Assembly (NCBI RefSeq): GCF_947172395.1 | Contig: NC_069099.1 | Coordinates: forward strand, 11,971,740-12,035,739 | Length of the DNA: 64,000 nt | Direction of reading: 5' to 3' | Origin: Bicyclus anynana | Taxonomy: Eukaryota > Arthropoda > Insecta > Lepidoptera > Nymphalidae | In this document: in pieces, positions 11,881 through 23,149 of the stretch | Position numbering within the stretch: position 1 is the first letter of the stretch | How the letters are laid out: each line of letters starts with the position of its first letter | The notes under the pieces: model-generated | What the model saw: only the letters and a program-made list of their open reading frames with translations | The model's database searches: none | Told to the model about the DNA's origin: nothing | Translations under genes and position numbers: made by a program

Positions 11881-12450
11881 CCTTTTCAATTGAATCACCA
11901 TTACCAATATCCCTGATGTTTAATTTAAAGCAAAACAACGTTAGCTGGGTCAGCTATTGCTTCATAAAAATTGAAGAGTAATAAAAATCGTTATTTATCG
12001 AAAATACAGCTAAAACTACATTAAAACCGTCAAAGAGTTAAAAGCCGTGTCCCTTTAATCGGCTTTGTGTTGGAGTAATCTGAAAATATGTAGCGTGTAA
12101 CAGAATTTTACGCGATCATTTTTCGCCACAAGTTTCCAACTTCGCGGGTAGCTTAACGAGGATTTATTGTAATGCACTCTCTGTTTTAACCGGTATCGTG
12201 GTTTGGCTCACATAAAATTAACTAAAAAGAATCTATTGTAGAAAGAACATTAGTTTATTTGTACAACAGACGAATGTTGTTGGTGCTACTACAACAAATT
12301 AATCAAAGAATGCCTTTATCATTTAGGTTTATTTCCAGACCTACCATACCATACCTACGAAATTTCATAAAAATCGATCTAGCCGTTTCGCAGGAGTTTG
12401 GTAATCTGGTAATAAAGAATTTTATGTAATACGACAATAGCCATCTTTTT

Positions 12451-12939
12451 GACGGCTCAGCCAAATACCAATTGGCTGCTTTGGATGCTGTGGATCGCCG
12501 TGCCAGGAGACTCATTGGCACAGATTCACCGCTTTTGACCAAACTCCAGACCCTTGAGCATCGGCGGAAAGTTGCCAGTTTATCGGTGTTTTATAGGATA
12601 TATTTTGGAGAATGTGCTCAGGAGCTATTCGATGTCATACCACCTTCGCCTTTTTACCATCGCACCGCAAGACATCGGGTGGGTTTTCATCCCTATATTG
12701 TAGATGTCCCTAGGACCCGTACAAAACGCTTTGCGTCTTCTTTTCTCATACGCACGGCTAAGGTTTGGAATACCCTTCCCAAGTCTGTGTTTCCTGAATA
12801 TTATAACTTGGGTATCTTCAAAACAAGAGTGAATAGGCACCTTCTAGGCAAGCGTGTCCCATCTTAGACTGTATCTACACTTACCATCAGGTTAGATCAT
12901 GGTCAAACGCGAGCCTATTTGCATTAAAAAAAAAAAAAA
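12451..12939 (+). mobile_element. Jockey/CR1-like LINE 3' end with poly(A)
   Basis: An uninterrupted frame from 12451 to 12867 encodes the reverse transcriptase C-terminus: AVDRRARRLIGTD, RRKVASLSVFYRIYFGEC, IPPSPFYHRTARHRVGF, RTKRFASSFL, RTAKVWNTLP, FKTRVNRHLLGKR. A short 3' UTR and an A-tract (about 12926-12940) follow. 5'-truncated, so not autonomous. Lack of stops suggests a fairly young insertion. Confidence 0.85.
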
Positions 12940-13374
12940 AGCTTTAGATTATAAAATCGAAATAAATAATACAGATATTTGGTGTCATCGTTACTTAGGC
13001 AAATATATAGTCAAAAACGAAAACTTTGTAATAGTACAAGCCTATATACAAGTACTGTGACTAACACTAAAGTCGAACAAACAATACCTAATTGATTTAT
13101 TTTGTTAATCTCCACGAAATCCGACAAATCCGCGAAATCCGCAACACCTAAAATCCAGAGCCGATAAAAGGTGACAATCAGAAAATCATTCACATTTTTA
13201 ACCACCAACGCAAAAAGAGGGGTGTTTGAATGGTACAAGTGTCTGTCTATAACACAGTAGCTTTTAAAGGGGGAATCGATTTTAATTTTTTGTATTGTTA
13301 CTCGACAAAGCCATTAACAGATCTAAACCGGAATAACATCATAATTATAAAGCCAAAACCATAATATATAAATA

Positions 13375-13569
13375 CTAGCTGACGCCGCGCGGTTTTACCC
13401 GCGTAGTTCCCGTTCCCGTATTAATACGGGGATAATATATAGATATAGTCTCTCTCGATAAATGGGCTATTTAATAATTTTTCAAATCGGACCAGTAGTT
13501 TCTAAGATTAGCGCGTTCAATCAAACAAACACACAAACAAACTCTTCAGATTTATAATATTAGTATAGA
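13375..13569 (-). mobile_element. Lep1-like Helitron element
   Basis: CTAG at 13375-13378, GA (TC complement) at 13568-13569, with family blocks CGCGTAGTTCCCGTTCCCG and GATTAGCGCGTTCAATCAAA. Confidence 0.82.
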
Positions 13570-13576
13570 TTGGATA

Positions 13577-13800
13577 GAAGCAGGCGCTACTTTGCGGAAG
13601 TTCATCATGAATATGATCCTACAACGTGCAATTGCAAAGATACTTGCAATTAATAATACTTTGCAATTGTACGTTGTAGAGTCAACATCTCCTGAAGATA
13701 CTCCGGTTTCGGGGTGAAACGTACGTAGAGAGTATTTTGTCGGGCCTGAGTGACGTTGTCGCATGGGTTCGTCGGCTTTTCGCGGATAATAGCAAAATAA
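13577..13800 (+). mobile_element. Foldback repeat T, copy 1
   Basis: GAAGCAGGCGCTACTTTGCG at the left, then an internal 21-bp inverted pair (13619-13639 and 13659-13679, one mismatch). The T core follows (TCAACATCTCCTGAAGATAC, GGGGTGAAACGTACGTAGAG, GACGTTGTCGCATGGGTTCG). Other copies at 59699 and 63126. Confidence 0.7.
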
Positions 13801-13827
13801 ATAAATTATTATATATTATATATAAAG

Positions 13828-13868
13828 GCAAAGAGCATCGCCTTATGCTGTAAGGCGGTGCTCTTTGC
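13828..13868. repeat. 18-bp stem, 5-nt loop hairpin
   Basis: GCAAAGAGCATCGCCTTA and TAAGGCGGTGCTCTTTGC are complementary except for one G:T pair, separated by TGCTG. Could be a miniature element core or a transcribed hairpin. Confidence 0.8.
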
Positions 13869-15265
13869 TCCCCTTACCTGAGTGTTAAGTTAAGGTGTTA
13901 AGGTGTTATTACAGTAATTATAACAAATTGAAATCAAAATATGACGATTCTGGCATTAGAAATATACATGATTGTAGTATTTCCCCCGAACTAGCTCTGT
14001 CACAAAGAGCTCTATTAGAGTTATTAGGTACTGTTGAAGTACGTGCAAAGTTCTTTAACCAGCAGAAAAATATTACACAAAGATCATTGACCTAATTCTT
14101 GGTAAATAGTTTGAACTACTGAAGAACAGTTGCGTGCTCAGCTGTCGTTAAAACAAAGCCGGCTTAGTACAGAATTGAGAATTTCGTTTCGATTAATCCC
14201 TTGTTTATCGTAGCTATGATTTTTTCATAACTTTTCCGTTTCAAACGGCAACTTGTTGTATTTATAATGCAAAACTTCCATCGCATAAAGGTCAAATGGT
14301 TTCCAATTATTTCAACTCCAACGAGTACGCGATTTGAACAGTTAACATTTTTCATTCTTTTTTATTAAACAATCTTTATAGGTCCATAACATTTTTAGAA
14401 TTAGGTCGAGCGCAAATTTATTCTCTGCTGTGTTTTTTGTTGAAACTTAAATCTATAGGCTCTATTTTGGAGGGTTGTCTCTAAATAATACAGTAGGGTA
14501 GGACAGGGCTAAAGTTACGCGGTCGCTGCAAAAATGTCTACAATGTCTATATATGTGTGTATGTATCTATGTGTGTATACTGTATGTATGTATCTATGTA
14601 TGTTTGTAACTGTAAATATATTTGAATAGAAGAGAGCTGTTTTGTTATTTTAGTGGGTCTGCCATAAGAAATTTCATAATGATCAGTTTTTTAGTTAAAG
14701 CTTAATAAATTAAGTAATATCTGAAATAATTTTATTATAAGTCATGATCACAAGGACACAAAATATACTTTAGTAAAGATATGTTTTTAAGCCAAATAAC
14801 TAAGTATTCTTTTTATACTCAAGTATATATAAAATATTCACTGGCCGGCTGGTTAACACACAAGCAGCCCAAACCTAGCAAGTTCCCTTTACAATGGAGT
14901 AACTAGGATACAATGGAAGGATTTTTGCAAATTTTCACTAGAAGGGGAGGATACGGGTGAACTTTATATAAACTTTTTCGTATTTCAAGTGCTTACTGTG
15001 CTAACTTTAAAGTGAAAATTTGCGAAGTTAAGTTACTGAAAACTGCCAATATTATATCAATAATAATTAAATTATTATTAATGACATATGTCAGAATTTG
15101 GTCATTTATAAAGAGGAAAAAGAGGGAAAATTTTCCGCAAAATTCAATGTATTATCCCATTAATCAATCAATTAAATAGGTGTTAATCTTTTTACGTGCT
15201 TTGCCCTAACGAAATTCCTATAAATGGAAATAAGGACTGGTTACGACGAATATCGCATGAATTAA

Positions 15266-15568
15266 ATGATATTTGAAATGGAACGGTGTCCACTAAAAAT
15301 GAAATTGGAAATGAATTCTGCTTTAGAAAATAATGAGCTATCAGGAGATTCCAATCTCGCGGTCGTTTTCTTAGTGCCTGCGATTGACAAGTGCGAACAA
15401 AAAGAGCCGGCGACGCTTTTAGAACAAGAAAATGGGACGGTTAGACGAAAATACGTTGAAAATATTTTTAGAAGCAATATAAATACAATGTATACACGAA
15501 TGTTATTTAATAATAAAAGTTTTATTAGACATATCGACATGACGTTTGTTAGTAAAACGCGAAAATAA
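15266..15568 (+). CDS. Unrecognised 100-codon ORF upstream of the candidate promoter
   Basis: ATG to stop, 100 codons, mixed charged/hydrophobic composition (MIFEMERCPLKMKLEMNS at the start), local GC slightly higher than its surroundings. I recognise no domain, signal peptide or repeat family. The opposite strand is also open over the same span (15262-15603), which argues against coding. It could be an exon fragment, a transposon relic or chance. Confidence 0.15.
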   Translation: MIFEMERCPLKMKLEMNSALENNELSGDSNLAVVFLVPAIDKCEQKEPATLLEQENGTVRRKYVENIFRSNINTMYTRMLFNNKSFIRHIDMTFVSKTRK

Positions 15569-15681
15569 ATAACACGAATATAAATAACCCAAAAAATATT
15601 CAACTGAGCGGTTATTTTAAACTAACGGATAACCCAGATATCAGTCGTGTGGAATGATTCATTACTTTTAGCCTATTTTAC

Positions 15682-15774
15682 GGCAGGCGTCCACTGATCC
15701 GTATCGTACGGATCAATAAAATCTGTTCGATTTACGCGGGTCCGATACGTACTATGTCGATCAGTGGACGCCGA
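15682..15774. mobile_element. Miniature inverted-repeat element (GGCGTCCACTGATC ends)
   Basis: GGCAGGCGTCCACTGATCCG at the left and CGATCAGTGGACGCCG at the right, about 93 bp, inside an otherwise unique segment. Confidence 0.6.
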
Positions 15775-15947
15775 CCATTAACGTGACACTACAGAGCTAG
15801 ACCTATATTGAGCGTAGATCTACTTCACTGCGATTACTAGGTGGGCTTATGGTGAGATTACCCTGGTCAGATGGACGTCTGAACGTGCTTTCTGACGAAC
15901 AGGGATGTACCACCACTAAAATTTCCCAACTGAGATGAATATCTTAG

Positions 15948-16058
15948 CAATACATGGATTCACCGTGCGGGTGCCGAGTCCATTGCGTGGCAGAGAGTAA
16001 AACTCCGAGCAAAGTTCAGGACTTGTGACCAATGGATGTAGGGTTAAGAAATTCCTTG
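15948..16058 (+). repeat. Unclassified dispersed repeat, copy 1
   Basis: Shares GGATTCACCG, AAAACTCCGAGCA, TGTGACCA and GGGTTAAGAAATTCCTT with 55100-55200. Family unknown. Confidence 0.55.
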
Positions 16059-16808
16059 ACAATCGATTAACACGCCCATTCTCCGCTCGTATTGTTCTCC
16101 CTGCCTAGCCAAATTTGGTAAGATCCTATTAGAGCAGCTTTAGATACCCGTTCTATAGAACTTGTTGCAGTTCTAGAGAGGGAGAGGTGTTTAAGCAATT
16201 TATAGAGAGATTTTGCTGGTAATCTTCTCCCACGTACTTTTACGGCGTACATACTAATCACATAGCCATTATTAGTTAGAGTTCACTTTTATACTCTGGT
16301 CCTTCGGAATGTTTGTCTCCAATGGCACAGTAAACTCTACAAGTACCTACAATTCGTTTAGTTTGTTTGGACAAAAGGAAAATATCTGGTCTAGATACTC
16401 ATAATAGCGACATTATGTATATAGACATTTACTAAGAATTATATTGAAAAAAGAAATGCTCAATATAATATTATCATAGCCCGCAGTTGTCTATCGTATT
16501 TACACATGCTATGGTACTTATGGTATTATATTTACTGCAAGAAAACTACTAGTTACCTTGAAACTAAACGATATATTTTCGACTTGCGATTATCATAAAA
16601 TCACAAGAAGCCCTAAATACGTATTTATGGAAACAAATCGAGTTCAACAAAAGTAACTACAACACCGTATAGTATATATAATAGTCTACCGAACTAAGCT
16701 ATGGTAAGACTATAATAGTATGCAATTAACAAGTGTTATAAGTTCGTCGATTACAGGTGGTATTAACTTTAATTATGTATGTTTGCAGAGGAGATGCATC
16801 AGTGTTGG

Positions 16809-16842
16809 TATAAATAAGAGGGTATTTGATGACGAGCTCACT
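16809..16842 (+). promoter_or_regulatory. Candidate core promoter: TATA box plus initiator
   Basis: TATAAATA lies at 16809-16816 and an initiator-like TCACT at 16838-16842. If transcription starts at the A of TCACT (16840), the TATA box begins at -31, the classic metazoan spacing. A short leader follows, with an ATG at 16897 and a GTGAGT donor at 16970. The spacing and the downstream donor are read directly. That this drives unc-13 is inference, resting on the splice phase of the next exon. Confidence 0.45.
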
Positions 16843-16896
16843 CGTAGCTCGTAGACACCGTCACGCTGCCAGTTGCGTTAGTGATTCTGTGCAATA

Positions 16897-16969
16897 ATGT
16901 TTTGTGTTGTAATTATTGTTTATCATAAATTGTATAGTGTGGGTATGAAGAACATGTCGTGCAGGGAAG
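16897..16969 (+). CDS. Candidate first coding exon of the Unc-13-type gene
   Basis: This is an open frame with three in-frame ATGs (16897, 16945, 16954) that ends in GAA G followed by GTGAGT at 16970. It leaves phase 1 with a G, exactly what exon 2 needs to make the Val of VKKARYVG. Vertebrate Munc13 begins MSLLCVRVKKAKF. Here the junction reads MSCREVKKARYVG if the third ATG is used, so the beta-1 strand is not well conserved. The exon is therefore uncertain: a better-matching first exon could lie elsewhere in the following 15.8 kb. The first ATG would add 19 residues, MFCVVIIVYHKLYSVGMKN. The promoter-like TATA/Inr pair upstream supports a real transcription start. Confidence 0.38.
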
Positions 16970-17640
16970 GTGAGTGTTGATGCTTTATAAAGGGATCACT
17001 TAAACCTACTCTCAAGGTCACAAGTCCTGGGACCTACTCGAGGTGTTTCCTCTACCACAAAATAATGGTACGATCACTGTCGCTGCTACCTGCCATGATA
17101 CACAAGCTAATTGTGTTTTTACATAATAAAAGAAAAATCTATTTTCAAATAAGTGTTATTAGTAAAACTGTGAGAAATATTTGCCATTTAAGCTCTTCCA
17201 TTGTGCTTAAACGCAATCTGTGAATCCAGTAACATGAGAGATTATCTCTGCCGTGACAAACGTAATTTATTACATTCTTGCCGCGGACGTACTGGAATAT
17301 TTTAATAACAATATTATGAATGTATTTTTTATGACGTACGTAACGTATATATTTCACTTACAAGTTTGCCCTCGACTTTATGTGTTTCGATGCAATGTAA
17401 GATTATAGTGGGCACCACTAAATAGTACTAGATTATATACATTAGTATTTACAAAATATTGAATTAAAAATTAAGAGAAAACATTTGTAAAAATATTTTC
17501 GTAATTGTTAATTTCTCTAAAATACAAGTTTCTCTCTAGAAATTTCTATATTAGGTACAACTACTGAATTTCTATAAACCAGTTCAATAGTTTCAAATTT
17601 CATACGGCTTATAATCTAACTACAGCACTGTTTCGTCGCT

Positions 17641-17922
17641 TAATTTTAGCAGGTTTTCATTTATATTTATTTAATTATTTTTATTATCTTTTGTGTACTT
17701 CTCCTTTCTGGTTCCCCTGTTTTATGTTAATCATTTTCCTTGTTTGTCATATAAATAAACGTTTAAGTAATTTGTAGATATGTTCTGTAACGCCCTAATT
17801 TTTAATGTGTTACTTGTAATGTTGTAGTTTATATATTTATTAACCCATTTGCATAGTAAATCTTTACTAATCTTATTATGTAAATGTTTTCTGTCTTAAA
17901 TAAATAAATAAAAAAAAAAAAA
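17641..17922 (+). mobile_element. Possible retroposon 3' end
   Basis: AT-rich non-coding sequence ending TTAAATAAATAAATAAAA then a pure A-tract, which is typical of a retroposed 3' UTR. No coding remnant and no second copy in the window. Confidence 0.25.
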
Positions 17923-18228
17923 TCCAAAAACATTAAAATTTTTATTACTCAAAAGGATTAATATGCTATTGTAGTCATATAGCTATGGTGTGGAATATAT
18001 ATTTACAAATTATCTGGTGCATCTGCCTAATTGACCCAAAAAGCACAATCTACCCATCTTCATTACACGGGCAATATGTATGCCAAGTTACATCTAGTAC
18101 AGCCTAATGGATGCAGCGAGAAAATTAAACAAGCTAATGAACAAAAACATGCATTTAGTATTTAGGAACTGACATCTGAAACAGCAACCATAAATTAAAA
18201 TTCCAAATTGAAATTACATTAAGTAAAA

Positions 18229-18610
18229 CTACCGGACGCCCGCGACTTCGTCCGCTTGGAATTTAGTTTTTTACAAATCCCTCGGAACCATGGATTTTTC
18301 CGGGATAAAAAGTAGCCTATGTGTTAAATCAGGCTATAATGTATCTCAATACCAAATTTCAGCTAATTCGGTTCAGTAGTCGGGGCGTGAAAGAGTAACA
18401 AACATCAAAATCATCAGTTTTGCTAAACTCCAGAGAAAATGGTTTTTTTCGAGATTGAAAGTAGTTTATGTGTTTATCCAGAGTAAAATCTATTTCCATT
18501 CCAAATTTCAGCAAAATCGCTTCAGTAGTAGCGGCGTTGAAGAGTAACAAACATCCATACAAACTTTCGCGTTTATAATATTAGTAAGAAGTAGGATAAT
18601 ATTAGTAGGA
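18229..18610 (-). mobile_element. Helitron-like element, type A, dimeric body
   Basis: CCGGACGCCCGCGACTTCGT at the left with the terminal CTAG mutated to CTAC. Two tandem bodies (GGGATAAAAAGTAGCC near 18302; diverged GAGATTGAAAGTAG near 18451). Ends TATTAGTAGGA. Confidence 0.75.
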
Positions 18611-18937
18611 TTAAATAGAAAATCATTATTAAGTAATGAGGATATTTTTCCTTAGAACGAGCTTTGGCAGAGCTCTACAACAACTTACTTTTTTAATTCA
18701 CACACAGACACCAATAACGCAATTTTATTTTTAACGCTAAAAGTGAGTGTAGGTTTACTGAGAGTATTGTACTTCGGTTACAAGGAAGACATTATTTAAG
18801 CATCCATTTATTTTACAAACCTGTTTTAAGTTATTGTTAAAAGTGTACCTTGATTACTAACACTCGGGAAACTTTCCAGGCAAACATACCAATGATTGGA
18901 ATGGGTTATTATTGTTTTTGTAATTTTATGTCACCTA

Positions 18938-19055
18938 AGAATTCCTTAATTCTCTACGTGTGTTAAGTCTGCCAGTCCGCATTGAGCCAGCGTGGACTAA
19001 GGCCTAACCCCTCTCATTATGAGAGGAGACTCATGCTCAATAGTGTTAATAATGA
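18938..19055 (+). mobile_element. SINE family B, 3' fragment
   Basis: Starts AGAATTCCTTAATTCTCTAC and ends CTCAATAGTGTTAATAATGA. Head missing. Confidence 0.7.
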
Positions 19056-19198
19056 TGGAACAACTTAAAAACAATCCAGATATGATACTACAAAGGTTGC
19101 TTGAAGTAGCGAAAATGGACTCAGCTCCTTAAAATAGAGATTAACAAAAAAAATTATATAACCAAGAATTGTCATAATTTTAAAACAAAGTAACAAAT

Positions 19199-19264
19199 AT
19201 GAGAAAAGACTCGAGCTCAGCAGTGAGCCGAATATGGGTTGATAATGATGATAATGATGATGAT
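19199..19264 (+). mobile_element. SINE family B, 3' terminal fragment with (GAT)n
   Basis: GACTCGAGCTCAGCAGTGAG followed by CCGAATATGGGTTGATAATG and (ATGAT)n. It may be the displaced end of the 18938 copy, which lacks this tail. Confidence 0.7.
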
Positions 19265-19350
19265 ACGTTAGACTACAATTGTGCCTAATTAAAAGCAATG
19301 AATTCCCAGTTGGGACGCGCTTGTCTAGAAAATGTCTATGCATTTTTGCC
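19265..19350 (-). mobile_element. LINE reverse transcriptase C-terminal scrap
   Basis: Minus-strand frame reads NTWKAKMHRHFLDKRVPTGN, matching FKTRVNRHLLGKR of the copy at 12451. Confidence 0.5.
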
Positions 19351-20276
19351 TTCCAGGTGTTTAAACTATAGGCGATAGAAAACGCAACTTTAAGTATTTG
19401 ATATTTATTAATAATAGTCACAAAAGTTTTATTATGGGTTGTTAAAATGTAACGTAGGTACTCGTAACTACAGTAAATGCTCAAGTTAAAGGTTAAATTC
19501 ATTCGTTAAGTCTTCACTCACGTGTTTTTGCTGGCTTTCTTTTCCGCCAAGTATGGATACTAACATAATAAAACCTTTACATAATAAAAATAATTTGATT
19601 TTTGAGAATATTGTGATTTTTTTGTGAAAATATTGTACGAATATTAGTTTCGCAAGGTATGTTTGTATGTATTTGAAGTTGTTGTTTAGTGTATATTCAA
19701 TAATAAATCATTTTCCAAGTCGGATGTGGTTTGTTACATCCCAAATTTAAACAGTCGCCGTTCGGCCGCAAAGCACTTGAGGGATTAGCCCTGTCACGCT
19801 GAACGTAATTCATTAACCCCTTGAATACTACGGACGCCACGTCTGGCTGGAATTGTGGGCTATTTATAGATGTGGGCTAATATTTCGGGAATATATTGGA
19901 CAACGTCCTTGTGACTTCAATTCTTTGGGGTTTGCTGTGGCAGATAGAGATTTATTTCCAGCAAAAACCATATTGGATAAAAATAACCTTAAAATGTATT
20001 TTACAATGAAAAAATATTAAATGAAAATGTAGTCTGCTTGTAAATTGAATTCATCGATTCTTTTACGCTGAAACTGAAACCCAGATGCTAATTAAAAAAA
20101 TCGGTTGTGTGTAAAGTCAGTTTACTGACGATAGTTGATCTAAAATACTGTTTAATATTCTTCATAGACTAGAATATATTTTATTACATGTAAAAAAAAG
20201 TTGGCAACCCTATAGCGAGGGAATGACGTATGACGTCACCTTTTTTCGAGTGTGCAGCCGGCTTCATTATATTATA

Positions 20277-20790
20277 CTAGCGGACGCCCGCGACTTCGTC
20301 CGCGTAAAAATTTATGTAAACTTCTCTACCTCTACCGTACCCTGCTTGTAAACCTACCCAACCCTACCCTACCCTACCTCTACCGCTAACGCTAACCCTA
20401 CCCTCCCCCACCTTACCCCTACCCTAACCCTACTCGTAACCTATCCATACCCTATCCTACCCTACCCCTAATCTACCCCTACCCTACCCCTACCCTACCG
20501 CTAACCCTAACCCTTCCCTACCCCTACCTTACCCCTACCCTAACCCTACCCTACCCGTACCCTACCCCTACCCTACCTTACCCTACCCTACCCCTATCCT
20601 ACTCATCCCCTACCCTATACGTTCCATATCCTTCCCCTACCTCTACCTTGCCCCTACCCTACACTACCCCTACCTTATCCGTACCCTACCCTACCCTACC
20701 CTACACTTTCCCTAAATTACCATTACCCTACTTCTATCCTACCCCTTCCCTAGCCCTATCCTATCCCTACCCTCAGTAAAATTGGTCCAG
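20277..20790 (-). mobile_element. Helitron-like 3' end with a long CCCTA array (type C)
   Basis: CTAG at 20277-20280 and the hairpin GCGGACGCCCGCGACTTCGT, followed on + by about 450 bp of imperfect CCCTACCCCTA repeat (20320-20777). This is G-rich on the element's own strand. The far end is less certain. Confidence 0.7.
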
Positions 20791-20845
20791 CCTTTTGTGC
20801 GTGGTGCAATGACCAAAAGACTATAATTTCCCAAGCGACTTCTAT

Positions 20846-21034
20846 GCTAATACTCTAAAGAGGTAAAGTTTGTGTGGTTGTCGGGGGTAATCTCTGGATT
20901 TACTGGACCGATTTGGAAAATTCTTTTACCAATAGAAAGCTACATTATTTGCGAGTGTCATAGGCTATGTTTGGTCCTCATATTCACACGGGAACGGGAA
21001 CCACGTAATTGAAACCGCGGGGCGTCATATAGCG
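20846..21034 (+). mobile_element. Helitron-like element, type B'
   Basis: TAATACTCTAAAGAGGTAAA head, GGGAACGGGAACCACG near the end, GGGGCGTCATATAG with the terminal CTAG decayed. Confidence 0.7.
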
Positions 21035-21059
21035 CAATTTTTCGGACTTTCAGAAATTT

Positions 21060-21595
21060 TATGTTATCTCCGAAACTATTTGACTAATTAACATACTGTA
21101 AAGAGCAAATCTTATCTCCATAATATCCTTGTGATTATTAAATAATTTATTTTATTAAGGATTTCAGTTTAATAGTAATGACGTAAATATAAGCATATAA
21201 AATTAATAATTTTTAAAACACTTAAAGTTACTATATCTGCTAAAATATAAAAGATAGATATATGGTGTCGCGGACTTTTTTGTAGAACTTTTAAAGGTTC
21301 AAAAAGCCTCCATACATTTATTTCAGTTATACGCAATGGTTGAGGCAGCGCATGCGAATAAGTAAGTTTTTCGGTCCGATATGTAAGAGAAAACCCGCGA
21401 TAACTAAGTAGTTATATATGATAGAAATATAAAATATAGCCTATAGCACTCCCCGATAACGTAGCATCCTACTGGTGAAAGAATTTTTAAAATCGGACCA
21501 GTAGTTCCGAAGATTACCCCATTTCAAAGAATTGTTACAAACTTACAAACTTACAAACTTTACCTCTTTATAATATTAGTATAGATATAGAAGAC
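21060..21595 (-). mobile_element. Longer Helitron-like relative of type B'
   Basis: The right part (21430-21595) is a minus-strand B' body ending CTTTATAATATTAGTATAGA. The left part includes GGTGTCGCGGACTTTTTTG and TTTCAGTTATACGCAATGG, which I associate loosely with lepidopteran repeats. Boundaries on the left unclear. Confidence 0.4.
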
Positions 21596-21934
21596 GTTGT
21601 CACGTCAAAAAAAACATTAGGTAACTTAACCTACGTAATTAACTGAAAAGAAATACACCCTCTCATTGCTCATTTAAAAAAATACTAACTTATCCTACGG
21701 CGGTATTTCGTTTTACAGAAATAGATATACGAACCCATCAATATTAAATGCTTATACTAACTGAAGGTACTCAACAGCATGAAACCTCCTTTAGGCTTAT
21801 CTGACGTGCCCGAGTAAATCCAAAAATCTGGTCTTAACTTCTTAGCAATATTGTTAGTTATACAACAATCAAACATTCTTCATCAATATCCATCAATATA
21901 AATCGTCTTTGTTAAAATGTTTAAAAGAGTATGT

Positions 21935-22065
21935 TCGTAGTTACAAAGTGTTTTACCGCGGTTAGTTGCCTCAACTGGTGACAGAAGGGCTGGCTTAATT
22001 TTTGCGAAAAGGATCAGCTTGGCTGTCCAACGCGGAAATTCTGCCAATATTCTTGCTTCTTGCAT
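21935..22065 (-). repeat. 'SPVEATNRG' repeat, copy 1
   Basis: The minus strand encodes RILAEFPRWTAKLILFAK then LLSPVEATNRG. Similar frames occur at 26125-26230 and 61883-61970, so this is a dispersed element of unknown class. Confidence 0.55.
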
Positions 22066-22357
22066 TATTTATATAGTTTTTAGAATACGTTAGTTTAAGT
22101 TGTATTGTGTTTTTTCTCAATTAAAATTGTATGAATGTATGGCATTCGGGGACTGCCACGGTAAAGCTAGTGTATAGCATTTTTTATCAACATAAGCAGT
22201 TATAATTATTTATTTATTTTAATTATGCAGTATTCTTTATTTTTTCTTTGGAAAATAACAAGAAATATAAGATTAAATATATAAAAAAAAAACTCTTTAC
22301 GTCGAGCTGGAATCGAATTCTGGTTTAATAAGTTTTGCCCCTAAGTTTCACTCCACA

Positions 22358-22743
22358 TTTTTTTTATTATTATTTACAAGTTAGCCCTTGACTACTTTGT
22401 CACCTGATGGTAAGTGATGATGCTGTCTAAGATGGAAGCGGGCTAACTAGTTAGGAAGAGGATGAAAATCCACACCCCTTTTCGGTTTCTACACGACATC
22501 GTACCGGAACGCTAAATTGCTTGGCGGTACGTCTTTGTCGGTAGGGTGGTAACTAGCCACGGCCAAAGCCTCACACCAGCCAAACTATATTATATATAGG
22601 TAGTTTGGCTGGTGACTATATATTTGCCTTGTACCAGCCAGATCTGGACCAATTAAGAAAATCTTAATCGGCCCAGCCGTGGATCGAACCCAGGACCTCC
22701 GTTTTGTAAAAGCACCGCGCATACCACTGCGCCACGGAGGCCG
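22358..22743 (-). mobile_element. SINE family A, full length, with internal palindromic insertion
   Basis: Full minus copy ending GCGCCACGGAGGCCGT. About 55 extra bases sit after CACCAGCCAAACTA, and the arms 22574-22587 and 22601-22614 are perfectly complementary, so part of the SINE was copied back in inverted form. Confidence 0.87.
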
Positions 22744-23149
22744 TAAAGAACTTGTCCAGTTGAGTCGATATGATAACGTCGAAATGTGTTAACTTGTTGC
22801 ACGGTTTGGGTATTAGGTTTATTTTCGTTACAGAATTTCTTGATTCGGTCGCCGCGCAAAGCTATGCAAGCAATAGCTTAAAAGCCTCACCCTTCCATTT
22901 TTAGCATATCCTGCTTGAATATAAAAAATAATAGCGCACACAAACAGCTAGCCTATTAACCCAAATACATACTGTATACGTCGCGCCGTGGATAAAAAGT
23001 CTAATTATAGTGGAGCTTGCATTTATTTGCGGAACAGTTGTCAGGCGTACACTTGATGTATTGTGTAGCTTGTTCACAAATTAGCAAATCCGGGAGGGAT
23101 TTCTCTCACACAATGCAATTTACCCTACTAGGTATAGGATAATCTCAGA

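Larger units (their letters stand above)
1..16808. other. Upstream (5') region, repeat-rich, no confident gene
   Basis: This is the region before the candidate unc-13 promoter. Apart from the repeats listed separately I recognise no exon or RNA gene. Stretches over 300 bases in which I see nothing specific are 1-382, 771-1165, 1656-2195 (open on both strands but unlike any family I know), 3308-4045, 5723-6253, 6471-7180, 8207-8850, 9351-9679, 9909-10318, 11881-12450, 13869-15265 (with a TATG/TGTA microsatellite near 14545-14610) and 16059-16808. Distal regulatory DNA could be here but cannot be read from one sequence. Confidence 0.6.

Noticed and set aside
14545..14610. Regulatory TGTA-rich block
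   Set aside because: Looks like an ordinary (TATG)n/(TGTA)n microsatellite.
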